From Flavobacterium sp. (GTDB lineage Bacteria; Bacteroidota; Bacteroidia; Flavobacteriales; Flavobacteriaceae), in the NCBI GenBank assembly GCA_024644655.1, contig JAHEHJ010000007.1, forward strand, positions 1 to 64,000: DNA of 64,000 nt, written 5' to 3'. Position numbers and translations under genes: made by a program. Every line of letters starts with the position of its first letter. The stretch's first letter is position 1. Positions 47,682 through 57,860 of the stretch are shown here, one piece after another. The notes under the pieces were generated by a model that worked only from the letters and a program-made list of their open reading frames with translations, made no database searches and was not told the origin of the DNA.

Positions 47682-48764
47682 ATGAAAAATACAGCTTTAA
47701 CACACATCCACGAGGCCTTAGGCGCTAAAATGGTTCCTTTTGCAGGCTATAACATGCCCGTGCAATACGAAGGAGTCAACGCAGAACACGAAACCGTTAG
47801 AAATGACGTAGGTGTTTTTGACGTGTCTCACATGGGTGAATTTTTACTTCAAGGTGAAAATGCCTTAGCCTTAATCCAAAAAGTAACATCCAATGATGCC
47901 TCGGTACTCGAAATCGGGCGCGCACAATATTCGTGTTTACCCAATGCCGATGGCGGAATCGTAGATGATTTGATTGTGTACCGCATGGGCGACAACGAAT
48001 ACATGTTGGTCGTAAATGCCTCTAACATTGATAAAGACTGGAATTGGATATCCGCTCACAATGATTTAGGAGTTACCATGAAAAACCTATCCGATGGGTA
48101 TTCGTTATTGGCTATCCAAGGTCCTAAAGCCGTAGAAGCCATGCAATCGCTATCATCAATCGACTTAGCCACTATACCTTATTATCATTTTAAAGTAGCT
48201 GACTTTGCCGGTATTGATGGTATTATCATTTCAGCCACAGGATACACAGGTTCAGGTGGATTTGAAATCTATTGCAAAAATGAAGATGCTGAACAGGTGT
48301 GGAATAAAGTATTTGAAGCCGGTGCAGCATTTGGTATCAAACCAATTGGATTGGCTGCTCGCGATACCCTACGATTAGAAATGGGATTCTGCTTGTATGG
48401 CAATGACATTAACGACACCACCTCTCCTCTTGAAGCAGGTTTGGGTTGGATTACGAAATTCACCAAAGAATTCACGAATTCAACGGCCCTAAAAGCGCAA
48501 AAAGAAGCGGGTGTAACCAAGAAACTAGTCGGATTCGAATTGATAGAACGCGGTATTCCAAGACACGATTACGAAATTGTAGATGCCAACGGCAAAGCAA
48601 TAGGAATCGTAACTTCAGGAACTATGGCGCCTTCTTTAGGAAAAGGAATCGGTATGGGGTATGTAGCCACTGAACATGCGGCACTAGATAGCGAAATCTA
48701 CATCCAAATACGTAACAATCAAGTAAAAGCAAAAGTGGTTAAATTGCCCTTTTATAAAAAATAA
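47682..48764 (+). CDS. gcvT: Glycine cleavage system T protein (aminomethyltransferase)
   Basis: 360 residues. It transfers the aminomethyl carbon of glycine to tetrahydrofolate. Landmarks: [15 protein letters not shown] (about 18-32), [10 protein letters not shown] with the conserved [24 protein letters not shown] and the C-terminal [17 protein letters not shown]. gcvH and gcvP are not in the window. Confidence 0.97.
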   Translation: MKNTALTHIHEALGAKMVPFAGYNMPVQYEGVNAEHETVRNDVGVFDVSHMGEFLLQGENALALIQKVTSNDASVLEIGRAQYSCLPNADGGIVDDLIVYRMGDNEYMLVVNASNIDKDWNWISAHNDLGVTMKNLSDGYSLLAIQGPKAVEAMQSLSSIDLATIPYYHFKVADFAGIDGIIISATGYTGSGGFEIYCKNEDAEQVWNKVFEAGAAFGIKPIGLAARDTLRLEMGFCLYGNDINDTTSPLEAGLGWITKFTKEFTNSTALKAQKEAGVTKKLVGFELIERGIPRHDYEIVDANGKAIGIVTSGTMAPSLGKGIGMGYVATEHAALDSEIYIQIRNNQVKAKVVKLPFYKK

Positions 48765-48770
48765 AACCTT

Positions 48771-50789
48771 TTGAAAAAAAACCTCATTGTAGCGCTACTA
48801 TTCCCTGTCTTCCTTTATAGCCAATCGGATAACATACCGTGTGAAACAATATCACGGCTAGCTACAATGATTCAGGACAACCATTATAGACCTAAGCCGA
48901 TAGACGACAGTTTATCGGTTTTTGTTTTTAAAACTTTTATAGATCGACTCGACGAAGATCACCGCTTGTTCATAGCTCCAGAGATTGATGCATTAAAGAA
49001 GCACCAATATAAAATAGACGACTACATCAAAGAAAAGAATTGTGGTTTTTTACACGAATTCTATGTGAGTTATACCAAAACGGTGAGCCGCTATAGCGCA
49101 ATAATTACTGCGCTACGAAAAGGACCTTTTGCCATGTCAAGCCCAGAGAAGATTGTGTTTTCTAAAAAAACCTTTCCCTTTACTAAAAATGAAGCCGACC
49201 TAAAACACATTTACCAAAAACGCGTCCTATTCCATATCCTTCAAGAAATATCGGAATTGAGCAAAAACCAAGATTCTTTATCACAGCACTTGAGTACCTT
49301 ATTTCCGGTATATAAAAACAAAATCTTTGATAAATACCAATGCAAAGCCGACTCGTACCAATTGAGCGAAACCGAATTCAACAGCTTATTCTACAACTCT
49401 TTTTGCAATTACTTTGACCCGCATAGTGAGTATTTTAGCGACAACGAAAAATCTAGTTTTTATTCGGGGGTAAGTTCTGATAACCTTACGTTCGGAATGT
49501 ACATCACCTTATCTGAAAAAGACGAAATGACCATTTCAGACATTTTACCAGGTAGTTCGGCCTATTTTACGGGTAAAATGGACAAAGGTGACCAACTGCT
49601 AAAAATCAAACACGATACCGAAACCTTGGAGATTGAATGTGCATCTATGAAAAAAATAGATGAAATCATTACATCCAAAGAATACAAAACAGCCGATTTT
49701 ACCTTTAGAAAAAAGAGTGGTGAAATTTACACCGTTACGCTAGTCAAAAAAATAATGAAAGACTATCAAAACAATGTATTCAGTTTCAAAATAAAAAAAG
49801 GCGATTTAACCTTTGGCTATATACGGATTCCTAGTTTTTATTCCACCTTCGAGAATGGAAAATCCAACGTGAGTAATGACGTAGCCAAAGAAGTCTACAA
49901 ATTGCAAGAATCGGCCCTAGACGGTATTATAATTGACCTTCAAAACAATGGCGGGGGCTCGTTAGAAGAAGCCATTCGCTTATCGGGCATGTTTATTGAC
50001 ATAGGTCCAGTAGCCGTGATGAACGACCACCAAAACAAAAAAGAAATCATCAAAGACCAAGCGCGAGGCCTATTATACAATGGTCCGCTTGCCATTTTAA
50101 TCAATGGATTTTCGGCTAGTGCCAGTGAGTTTTTTACCAATGCCATGCAAGACTATAAAAGAGCGGTAGTCATAGGAAATCATTCCTTGGGTAAAGCCAG
50201 TATGCAACAAATTTTCCCTCTAACCGATAAGAATGATGAATTCTTAAAACTGACCTTAGAGAAATTTTATAGAATCACAGGTAAGAGCAATCAATACATA
50301 GGTATACAACCGGATATTGAGGTACCTTCCCTATTTGACCACCAATTCCCAAGAGAAGACAAAAACGAAACGGCACTTAAAAATGATGGTATTGACATCG
50401 CTTTGAAATACCCTATTTGGCAAGGTGCCAATTACACTTCAAGCATTACCAAAGCCCAAGAACGCATCAAAACAAGTCCCGATGCTCAAAGCATCCAACA
50501 AATCAACATAAAGATTGATGCTTTGTATGACAATGATCTTCCTCCTGTTGTCTTACAATTGGATATTGTATATGCCGAAATCAACCATATAAACACCTTG
50601 TGGAAAGAAATTCACCAAGCCAAAGAAAAACAATACCCACTCGAACTTACTATGAATACGCTAGATTTAGATGCTCAGAAATACGATGAGTTTTTAAAGA
50701 GTTGCAATAGCGAACGCATGAAAGATATTCGCCAAAACTACACCCTAGTAGAAGCTCTAAACACCCTGACCGATTTAAAAACCAAATAA
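48771..50789 (+). CDS. S41-family carboxy-terminal processing protease
   Basis: 672 residues, TTG start six bases after gcvT. Signal peptide (1-18, ending FLYSQS), a helical N-terminal domain (about 30-230) as in Tsp/Prc, a PDZ domain (about 240-325; NLTFGMYITLSEKD and GDQLLKIK), and the protease domain (about 335-510) with the catalytic Ser in NGFSASASEFF and Lys in NHSLGKAS. The tail is helical. It would act in the periplasm on protein C-termini. The E. coli-length pattern is retained. Confidence 0.93.
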   Translation: MKKNLIVALLFPVFLYSQSDNIPCETISRLATMIQDNHYRPKPIDDSLSVFVFKTFIDRLDEDHRLFIAPEIDALKKHQYKIDDYIKEKNCGFLHEFYVSYTKTVSRYSAIITALRKGPFAMSSPEKIVFSKKTFPFTKNEADLKHIYQKRVLFHILQEISELSKNQDSLSQHLSTLFPVYKNKIFDKYQCKADSYQLSETEFNSLFYNSFCNYFDPHSEYFSDNEKSSFYSGVSSDNLTFGMYITLSEKDEMTISDILPGSSAYFTGKMDKGDQLLKIKHDTETLEIECASMKKIDEIITSKEYKTADFTFRKKSGEIYTVTLVKKIMKDYQNNVFSFKIKKGDLTFGYIRIPSFYSTFENGKSNVSNDVAKEVYKLQESALDGIIIDLQNNGGGSLEEAIRLSGMFIDIGPVAVMNDHQNKKEIIKDQARGLLYNGPLAILINGFSASASEFFTNAMQDYKRAVVIGNHSLGKASMQQIFPLTDKNDEFLKLTLEKFYRITGKSNQYIGIQPDIEVPSLFDHQFPREDKNETALKNDGIDIALKYPIWQGANYTSSITKAQERIKTSPDAQSIQQINIKIDALYDNDLPPVVLQLDIVYAEINHINTLWKEIHQAKEKQYPLELTMNTLDLDAQKYDEFLKSCNSERMKDIRQNYTLVEALNTLTDLKTK

Positions 50790-50799
50790 CAACAACCCT

Positions 50800-51834
50800 A
50801 TGAAATTCAAATCATTATCTCTCATTATGTTTTTGATGTGTTTAACATCGTTTGCACAACAATTCAAAACCCCTGTTGACTATTTAAATTACATTAGTAA
50901 GGAACAAGTAACCATCTCTAAGAGCTCCTGGAATTATACCAAAGCACAGGCGCATTCCAAAAGTGATAGACGCGTAAATGCAACTCAAAAAACACTTATC
51001 AAAAGCATACAAACGGCTTCTAAAAAAATAAGCGCCCTTCAAGAGGGATACAATGGCGATGTAGAATATCGGGACCAAATCGTACAATACTTTAGCTTTC
51101 TCGAAAATTATATGAATAATGATATCGGGAAAATGATCGACCTTCAGGCCGCTGCAGAAAAGTCGTATGACGATATGGAACTCTATATCACGGCAAACGA
51201 AATGGTGGAAGCCAAAATGAATGTAGAGAATGATAAAATTAGTTTAGCACAAAAACAGTTTTGTGCCAAATACCACATCACTTTATCAAGTGAAATGGAT
51301 GAATTGGGCAAAAAAATGGCGTTGTCCAGTGACGTTTTTAAATACCAATCAGCTCTATACCTCATTTATTTCAAATGTTCGATTACGGCCAACAAATTAT
51401 CGGCCGCTATCAACGCAAATGACTTGAGTATGATCCAACAGTTTGGCAATTCGCTAATCTCCTACTCCAATGAGGGCTTGGAAAAATTAAAAACCATTAA
51501 ACCCTATAACGGAGATAGCACACTATTGATTACTACTCGTAAAACTCTAGAAGCCTTCCAAAAATCAGGAACGCAATTCGTACCCAAGATTGTGGATTTT
51601 TTAATGTTCAACGAAAAGTTTGAAGCAGCCAAAAAAACATTGGATTCCAAAAGCGATAAAGACCGCACCCAAGAAGAAGTAGACAATTACAATTCGCTAG
51701 TCAAAGAAGCCAACAAACAAATTGACAATTACAACAAAAATAACGCATCCAATACGCAAGAAATTAATGGGGTATTTGCCAATTGGGATGCCGCTTCTGA
51801 AAACTTTATTAATTCTCACGTACCCAACGATTAA
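50800..51834 (+). CDS. Secreted helical protein, LIC11966/DUF3829-like
   Basis: 344 residues with a signal peptide (MKFKSLSLIMFLMCLTSFAQ). The mature part is almost wholly helical, rich in Lys, Asp, Asn and Ser, with amphipathic stretches, and ends in a KNNASNTQEINGVFANWDAASENF tail. I associate this with surface proteins of the LIC11966 type, but only weakly. It follows the protease gene by 10 bases, so they may be co-transcribed. Confidence 0.82.
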   Translation: MKFKSLSLIMFLMCLTSFAQQFKTPVDYLNYISKEQVTISKSSWNYTKAQAHSKSDRRVNATQKTLIKSIQTASKKISALQEGYNGDVEYRDQIVQYFSFLENYMNNDIGKMIDLQAAAEKSYDDMELYITANEMVEAKMNVENDKISLAQKQFCAKYHITLSSEMDELGKKMALSSDVFKYQSALYLIYFKCSITANKLSAAINANDLSMIQQFGNSLISYSNEGLEKLKTIKPYNGDSTLLITTRKTLEAFQKSGTQFVPKIVDFLMFNEKFEAAKKTLDSKSDKDRTQEEVDNYNSLVKEANKQIDNYNKNNASNTQEINGVFANWDAASENFINSHVPND

Positions 51835-51850
51835 TTTGGGCTTTATATCA

Positions 51851-51881
51851 TTTGCATTAATCGAATAATCCTTTATTTTTG
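51851..51881 (+). promoter_or_regulatory. Predicted promoter for the YebC-family gene
   Basis: TTTG at 51851-51854, 19 bases, TATTTTTG at 51874-51881. This is a perfect match to the Bacteroidota housekeeping consensus. The ATG lies 32 bases downstream. Confidence 0.85.
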
Positions 51882-51913
51882 CAGCACAATTAAAACTAAA
51901 ATATTTCTTAGAA

Positions 51914-52630
51914 ATGGGAAGAGCATTCGAATTTAGAAAAGGAAGAAAAATGAAACGTTGGTCTGCTATGGCCAAAGCGTTTACTCGTATAGGAAAAGAT
52001 ATCGTAATGGCGGTTAAAGAAGGTGGTCCAAATCCGGAAGCCAACTCACGTTTGAGAGCCGTTATTCAAAATGCGAAGTCGGCCAACATGCCGAAAGAAA
52101 ACGTAGAACGCGCTATTAAGAAAGCAACCGATAAAGATACTGCCAATTATAAAGAACAACTTTTTGAAGGCTATGCACCACACGGAATTGCACTTTTAAT
52201 CGAAACGGCTACCGACAACAACAACAGAACGGTGGCCAACATTCGTAGCTACTTCAACAAATGCAATGGTACTATGGGAACTCAAGGCTCAGTAGAGTTT
52301 ATGTTTGACCATACCTGCAACTTCCGAATTCCAAACGTAAACGTTGATATTGAAGAAATGGAATTGGAATTCATCGATTTCGGTGCCGAAGAAATCTTCG
52401 CAGACGAAGATGGCATCCTAATCTATGCGCCTTTTGGTAGCTTTGGTTCTATCCAAAAAGAATTGGAGTCAAGAGGTATCGAAATACTATCGTCTGGATT
52501 TGAGCGTATTCCTCAAATCACCAAAAAACTAACAGAAGCCGAAATGGCCGATGTGGAAAAACTAATCGAAAAAATCGAAGAGGATGATGACGTGATGAAC
52601 GTATACCATACTATGGATGAATCGGAATAG
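51914..52630 (+). CDS. YebC/TACO1-family protein
   Basis: 238 residues. MGRAFEFRKGRKMKRWSAMAKAFTRIGKDI is the family start (Bacteroidota form of the usual AGHSKW); then GGPNPEANSRLR, the NMPKENVERAIKKA helix, YEGYAPHG-like EGYAPHGIALLIE and a TATDNNNRTVANIR segment. Members are reported both as transcription factors and as ribosome-stalling relief factors; which applies here is not known. Own promoter and terminator. Confidence 0.95.
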   Translation: MGRAFEFRKGRKMKRWSAMAKAFTRIGKDIVMAVKEGGPNPEANSRLRAVIQNAKSANMPKENVERAIKKATDKDTANYKEQLFEGYAPHGIALLIETATDNNNRTVANIRSYFNKCNGTMGTQGSVEFMFDHTCNFRIPNVNVDIEEMELEFIDFGAEEIFADEDGILIYAPFGSFGSIQKELESRGIEILSSGFERIPQITKKLTEAEMADVEKLIEKIEEDDDVMNVYHTMDESE

Positions 52631-52650
52631 ATTTATCTAACCCAAACTTA

Positions 52651-52679
52651 AAGCCCTTTCCATCGAAAGGGCTTTTTTT
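52651..52679. terminator. Terminator between the YebC and ice-binding genes
   Basis: Ten-base-pair perfect stem (52651-52660 with 52665-52674), loop CATC, T run on the right. Serves the YebC-family gene; the convergent gene ends 15 bases further on. Confidence 0.92.
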
Positions 52680-52694
52680 ATGGTAGTATTTCGG

Positions 52695-55214
52695 TTAGTG
52701 TATGGCCTTTAGTGTATACCTATGTTGAGGACTCGTCGTAACCTGAATAAGATATACATTGTCTTTACTATCAAGTGTAAGCAGGTATTCCAAATTAGAG
52801 ATATTCTCTTTTTCAACTAGCAATTGCCCAGTTACGTCGAATACCTTTAGTGCCGTTATTAATTCCTTACGGGATTGAATTAGGAAGTTGGAACCCTGAT
52901 TGCAGATTACAATAGGAGCTACCTCTTCTACCTCGGGACTCGAAAGCGGAACTTGATAGCGCAATTCAAAACGGGTGTTAAATACCCCTGCCAAACTGGT
53001 AAAGGTGTAATTGGATTGGGATAAATTGGTTAGCACCCCATTAGTATTATCTAATAAATACACCTCTTGACCCGCAGCAAATAAGCCATCAGAATAAGGC
53101 AACGCAATCGTAAATGTATTACTCATATCACATTGAAAACTCAATGGAACGATATCGTCAGTAGTAAAAGGCAAAGGCCTACCTTGTATAGTAAACAATT
53201 CATTGCCTACGATTGACGTTAGCGCCGTACTGGAATCATTAAAAAACCGGCCCTCTATAGCCGCATCAACACCCAAAGTAGCATTGGGCATATACGCAAT
53301 CAATATTTGAGAGAAATAGCCATCCAAACTCGATAAATCCAACCAGAGTCTACTGGCATCCATATCCGACTTCAACAAGGGAACAGCTACTGCAGCTGTT
53401 CGCATCGCATTGGTAAACAAAATAGTAGAGGTCGTTGTTTTTGCAATAAACCCTTGACCTATAGACAGAATACTTCCAGGTGCCAAATGCAACGGATCGC
53501 CTTGGATGTTAGAAGTCCCTCCTGCTGTCGTATATACCGCATAAGAAGTATTGTACTGATTGTTGGTCTTTCTCCAAAAATACAAGGCCTCGGTGATACC
53601 ATTAGCTGCTATAAAGGCATTGGTATTGATTCCAGAGGGATACGGGTTCCCAAGTCCAGTATAGGTGCCATTGGTTACTGCTATAGATTGCAAACCATTG
53701 TTAGGTACTCCTGTAAAAGTACCATGCCACACAGTAGGCAAAGTTGGATGATTATTGGGCATACGAATTAAAACAGGCTGACTCGCCTCAAAATATGTGG
53801 TGGCTGGAGTAAATATAGGATCATAAAAATTAGTAGCCGAATTGTAATTGTAAAATCGATCAGGCAAGGTTAACGGTGAATAAGGCAACAACAATTGTCC
53901 CGCAACGGGTGATGACCAAAATACATAGTCCAATCGTTTTAACAAGGCTGTATCTTTTTGGACCGAAATCACACCACCATTCGCCCTATCGGAAATTTGA
54001 ATTAAATTGGCTTGATCCGAAACCGTAAAAAAGCTTCCGGCATCAACTGTTAATGAATTTACTACGGTAAGGGTATCGCCCGCACTAAGCAACACATGAG
54101 CCCCATCCTGAACCATAACACACAAAGCAGTTACACTGCCCGTCGAGGTATAATCATGAGGTATAATAACGGCCTTGAGTTCAGAAGGCAATCCATTGTC
54201 CCAACTCATACCATTCCAACTCGTAGCCAAAAAGGTTTGGGTACTAGGAACCGAATAGGCCAACGTAGTGTCACATCCTATTTTTTGGATAACGGCTCTA
54301 AAATAGGTGGTCTCTGTTAAGTCTCCTAAACTAGTACTACTCAAGGTAGTCGATGTATTAGCGATATCTATGGGTACACTAAAAGCATAATCATTGGCTT
54401 TTTGCCATTTTACGACACTCCCTGAACTTCCCGCTACTGTGAGATCCAACAGGTCGTATATACATGAAATATTTTGGTCGGGGGATATGCTCCCTCCTAT
54501 TGCTTTGGAATCGACATCGATATTAGACACGCTGGACCCGTATATCGAAATGGCTCCTGCTGTAGAATAAAGCCGTCCTTGGATGCTGCATTGATCCCCC
54601 ACCGACACGGTCGAATTATTTGAAATCAAAGTGCCACACATCGTACTGCCTGCCGCTAGTGCAATGGCCCCATCAACTATCCAAAACACATTTGAAAGTA
54701 AAGTACCATTGGTTACTACTACTGTGGCTCCCGCCCCTGTCGTTAAGGCGCCACCTATACTAAATATAAAGATGGCCTCAGGATTGCCTCCTCCATCAAG
54801 TGTTAGTGTATTGGCTACAGAAGCTGCGCCTCCAATAAAATAGACTCCTGGCATCAGCGATTCTCCATTACCAAATACCGGTGTATGCAAACTATTGGTG
54901 GGTGCAAATGCCGCTAAAAGTGTATAAGCCGAGAGCAAATCGGCTGCAGCAGCACTGGTTTGGGTATCAGCCGTATGAAAGGTTCCATTAAATACGGTGG
55001 GATAATCAAAGCCCGTAATGGCTCCGGCATCCGTTCCTATATCGCCTTGCACACTAGAGGTAGCCACATTACTCACCGCTCCAGCACTTGTGAAAAGAGC
55101 GAAATGGGAAGCCGCACCAAAATCGGGGGCGCATTGTGAAAAAGAAAATAGAGTGCCAAAAAGAAATAGCGGTGCAAAGCACCAAAAACTTGGGTAAAAA
55201 GATAAATTATTCAT
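52695..55214 (-). CDS. DUF3494 ice-binding-type protein with T9SS sorting domain
   Basis: 839 residues. Signal peptide to about 27. Residues 31-235 are a DUF3494 ice-binding domain: FGAASHFALFTSAGAVSNVA, GDIGTDAGAITGF, LMPGVYFIGGAASVA, AIFIFSIGGALTTGAGA, NVFWIVDGAIALAAGSTMCGTLIS. A middle region (about 240-760) has repeats of beta-sandwich type and an adhesive-protein look. Residues 770-839 are a type IX sorting domain ending in TSPQHRYTLKAIH. Secreted DUF3494 proteins bind ice crystals and stop recrystallisation in cold-adapted microbes; activity here is inferred. Confidence 0.93.
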   Translation of the reverse strand: MNNLSFYPSFWCFAPLFLFGTLFSFSQCAPDFGAASHFALFTSAGAVSNVATSSVQGDIGTDAGAITGFDYPTVFNGTFHTADTQTSAAAADLLSAYTLLAAFAPTNSLHTPVFGNGESLMPGVYFIGGAASVANTLTLDGGGNPEAIFIFSIGGALTTGAGATVVVTNGTLLSNVFWIVDGAIALAAGSTMCGTLISNNSTVSVGDQCSIQGRLYSTAGAISIYGSSVSNIDVDSKAIGGSISPDQNISCIYDLLDLTVAGSSGSVVKWQKANDYAFSVPIDIANTSTTLSSTSLGDLTETTYFRAVIQKIGCDTTLAYSVPSTQTFLATSWNGMSWDNGLPSELKAVIIPHDYTSTGSVTALCVMVQDGAHVLLSAGDTLTVVNSLTVDAGSFFTVSDQANLIQISDRANGGVISVQKDTALLKRLDYVFWSSPVAGQLLLPYSPLTLPDRFYNYNSATNFYDPIFTPATTYFEASQPVLIRMPNNHPTLPTVWHGTFTGVPNNGLQSIAVTNGTYTGLGNPYPSGINTNAFIAANGITEALYFWRKTNNQYNTSYAVYTTAGGTSNIQGDPLHLAPGSILSIGQGFIAKTTTSTILFTNAMRTAAVAVPLLKSDMDASRLWLDLSSLDGYFSQILIAYMPNATLGVDAAIEGRFFNDSSTALTSIVGNELFTIQGRPLPFTTDDIVPLSFQCDMSNTFTIALPYSDGLFAAGQEVYLLDNTNGVLTNLSQSNYTFTSLAGVFNTRFELRYQVPLSSPEVEEVAPIVICNQGSNFLIQSRKELITALKVFDVTGQLLVEKENISNLEYLLTLDSKDNVYLIQVTTSPQHRYTLKAIH

Positions 55215-55641
55215 CAGTAGGTTTACTTTAGCAAATAATTTATTGATTGGGGGCTCAATGAATTAAATCATGGTTAAGTGAATTGTAGACTACAAAATTA
55301 GACCACAATAGCCCATATAAAATTTAATTAATCGGTTATTATTGGTTTTATTCCTCTCAGCCAACCAATTCCTTTTGAAAGTATATCAAATTGATACTGA
55401 ATTACTTGAAATAGGTGTGAAATTATTTGTACTAAAAAGATGTAACATTTGAATTACTCTTCCGTATAATTACAGGTTTTTTTAATGTGATGCTGATTTA
55501 TAATAGCACAAAGGTGTGGTACATTCAAACTGGTATTCAATCATGAACTTGAATTCCGACTATTTACAAAATGAGTTTACTGTATTGTAAAGACTTCATA
55601 CTACTAAAATCAAACACATTTATAAATTTAATTATAATAAC
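55215..55641. other. Divergent intergenic region, no gene seen
   Basis: 427 very AT-rich bases between the ice-binding gene (-) and the flotillin-like gene (+). TTTG boxes occur at 55426 and 55448, but their spacing does not give a standard promoter. No repeat of the local families was found in it. Confidence 0.6.
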
Positions 55642-57519
55642 ATGACATCAATTTTAGATTATTGGTGGATATTCTTGCTAGTATTATCCATAGTGCTTTA
55701 CAAATTCGTTTTACGCGTATTCTTTGGTATGGTTATCGTTCCCGAAGACAAAATTGGTTTAGTAACCAAAAAATTTGTGCTTTTTGGCTCCGACAAGTCA
55801 TTGCCCGACGGACGTATCATTGCCACCAAAGGGGAAGCCGGATATCAAGCCCAAACCCTAGCCCCCGGATTGTATTGGGGAAAATGGATCTGGCAATACG
55901 CCATCGACATGTCGCCTTTTACCATCATCCCAGAAGGTAAGATTGGGTTGGTACTAAGTAAAGATGGAAAAGAAATCCCTACGGGTCGAATTCTTGCCCG
56001 TAAAGTGGCCAGCGACAACTTCCAAGATGCTACAGCATTCTTAGACAATGGTGGCCAAAAAGGGCGTCAAACGGCTTTTATCACTACAGGTTCGTATCGT
56101 ATTAATACCTTCTTGTTTGAAATCGTAATGGCGGACCAAATCAAAATATTTGAAAACATGGTGGGTATCGTAACAGCTCTCGATGGTGAACCCATCCCAC
56201 AAGGACAGATTGCGGGTAAATATGTAGAACAACACAACAACTTCCAAGACTTTGATAAGTTCCTGGATGAAGGCGGAAACCGTGGTTTGCAACCTCAAGT
56301 AATGTTGGCCGGGTCCTATTACATTAACTCATGGGCTATCCAAATTGAGCAAACCCCAATGACCGATGTGCCTATTGGATATGTGGGTGTTGTGATTTCC
56401 TATATTGGTGAAGACGGCCAAGACGTAACAGGCGAACACTTCAAACACGGAAATATCGTGTCCAAAGGCCAACGTGGAGTTTGGATGGAACCGCTAGGAC
56501 CGGGTAAATATGCGTTGAATAAGTATACAACCAAACTAGAACCTGTACCGACAACCAACTTAGTACTGAACTGGGCCGATGCGCGCAGTGAGTCGCACAA
56601 CCTAGACCACAACTTGTCTACGATTACCGTGCGTTCCCGAGACGGATTCCCATTCAACCTAGACGTGTCGCAAATCATACACGTGCCAGCCAACGAGGCA
56701 CCAAAAGTAATCGCACGTTTTGGTAGCATGACCAACCTAGTGTCGCAAGTACTAGAACCAACCATCGGGAACTACTTCCGTAACTCGGCTCAAGAAAGCG
56801 ATGTGATTTCGTTCTTAAGCACTCGTAAAGAACGTCAAGAATCAGCACGTAACCACATCAAAGTGGTACTAGACGAATACAACGTAAATGCGGTAGATAC
56901 GCTTATCGGAGACATCGTACCACCCGATTCGCTTATGAAAACGTTGACCGATAGAAAGATAGCGGAAGAGGAACAAAAGACCTACCAAACCCAAAAAATG
57001 GCACAAGAACAACGCCAAGGGATGGAGAAAGAAACCGCTATTGCGGATATGCAGAAAGAAATCGTACGCGCATCTCAAAGTGTAGAGATTGCCCAACGTA
57101 CCGCTGATGCGACTGTAAAGAAAGCCGAAGGAGACGCAACCAGCTTGAAATTGAATGTGAATGCCGAAGCCGAAGCTACTAAAGCTAGAGCCGGTGCTCA
57201 AGCCGAAGCGACTAAACTAAACGCCAGTGCCGAAGCGGAGAAAATCTCCAAAACCGGTTTGGCCGAAGCAGAGAAAATTATGGCCATCGGTAAATCAACA
57301 GCCGAAGCCTACCAATTACAAGTATCGGCTATGGGTGGAGACAACTTTACCAAATACAAAATCACCGAAGAAATTGGTAAAGGCAACATCAAAGTAATTC
57401 CAGACGTACTCATCTCAGGAACCAATGGCTCCGAAGGAGGCATCAGCGGATTACTAGGCATGAAACTCATGGAAATGATGGATGCCAAAAACGATTCCGA
57501 AACGCCTAAGAAAAAATAG
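55642..57519 (+). CDS. Flotillin-like SPFH domain protein
   Basis: 625 residues. One N-terminal membrane helix (about 8-28), then a long SPFH/band-7 region including VPEDKIGLVTKKF near 38 and DGFPFNLDVSQIIHVPANEA near 330, followed by an Ala/Glu-rich coiled coil (about 430-570, e.g. KARAGAQAEATKLNASAEAE). The N-terminal half holds three similar blocks (I/P-x-G-x-I/V-G-x-V around 95, 170 and 240), longer than in ordinary flotillins of about 500 residues. Flotillins organise membrane microdomains. No NfeD-type partner is adjacent. Confidence 0.92.
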   Translation: MTSILDYWWIFLLVLSIVLYKFVLRVFFGMVIVPEDKIGLVTKKFVLFGSDKSLPDGRIIATKGEAGYQAQTLAPGLYWGKWIWQYAIDMSPFTIIPEGKIGLVLSKDGKEIPTGRILARKVASDNFQDATAFLDNGGQKGRQTAFITTGSYRINTFLFEIVMADQIKIFENMVGIVTALDGEPIPQGQIAGKYVEQHNNFQDFDKFLDEGGNRGLQPQVMLAGSYYINSWAIQIEQTPMTDVPIGYVGVVISYIGEDGQDVTGEHFKHGNIVSKGQRGVWMEPLGPGKYALNKYTTKLEPVPTTNLVLNWADARSESHNLDHNLSTITVRSRDGFPFNLDVSQIIHVPANEAPKVIARFGSMTNLVSQVLEPTIGNYFRNSAQESDVISFLSTRKERQESARNHIKVVLDEYNVNAVDTLIGDIVPPDSLMKTLTDRKIAEEEQKTYQTQKMAQEQRQGMEKETAIADMQKEIVRASQSVEIAQRTADATVKKAEGDATSLKLNVNAEAEATKARAGAQAEATKLNASAEAEKISKTGLAEAEKIMAIGKSTAEAYQLQVSAMGGDNFTKYKITEEIGKGNIKVIPDVLISGTNGSEGGISGLLGMKLMEMMDAKNDSETPKKK

Positions 57520-57536
57520 ACGTTTCCTATTCAAAC

Positions 57537-57566
57537 AAAAACTCCGAGCACCACTCGGAGTTTTTT
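57537..57566 (+). terminator. Terminator of the flotillin-like gene
   Basis: Stem ACTCCGAG/CTCGGAGT extended by A-T pairs (57537-57548 with 57554-57565), loop CACCA, then a T run. Confidence 0.92.
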
Positions 57567-57586
57567 ATATAAATCAATTCCTTCTT

Positions 57587-57714
57587 TTGTCATGCCGACG
57601 AAGGAGGTATCACATCAACCTGAGTACGCATAAGTGATAACCTCAAAAGAAAACAAATTACGATCCCCAACTACTGTAAATTGCGACTGACAACTGAATA
57701 CTGCAAACTGCGAC
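57587..57714 (+). repeat. Composite intergenic repeat, copy 1
   Basis: Element starting TTGTCATGCCGACGAAGGAG, then ATCACATCAA, ACGCATAAGTGATAACC, AAACAAAT and CCCCAACTACTGT, ending in an ACTG-rich array (57674-57714) with about seven-base spacing. Copies 2 (57728) and 3 (59053) share the order. Confidence 0.9.
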
Positions 57715-57727
57715 TTCTCCCCAATCC

Positions 57728-57849
57728 TTGTCATGCCGACGAAGGAGGGATCACATCAAACTTAGCACGCATAAGTGATAACCCCAAAAGAAAACAAATT
57801 TCTATCCCCAACTACTGTCTACTGAGACTGCGACTAAAAGCTGAGACTT
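57728..57849 (+). repeat. Composite intergenic repeat, copy 2
   Basis: Second copy, 13 bases after copy 1, with its own ACTG-rich array (57812-57849). It ends next to the first hairpin repeat (57861). Confidence 0.9.
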
Positions 57850-57860
57850 CTTTCCCCCGC

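Noticed and set aside
52893..52920. Second copy of the CCCTGATTGCAG string from 28.03 kb
   Set aside because: It is inside the ice-binding gene, only 12 bases match and the rest of the element is absent.
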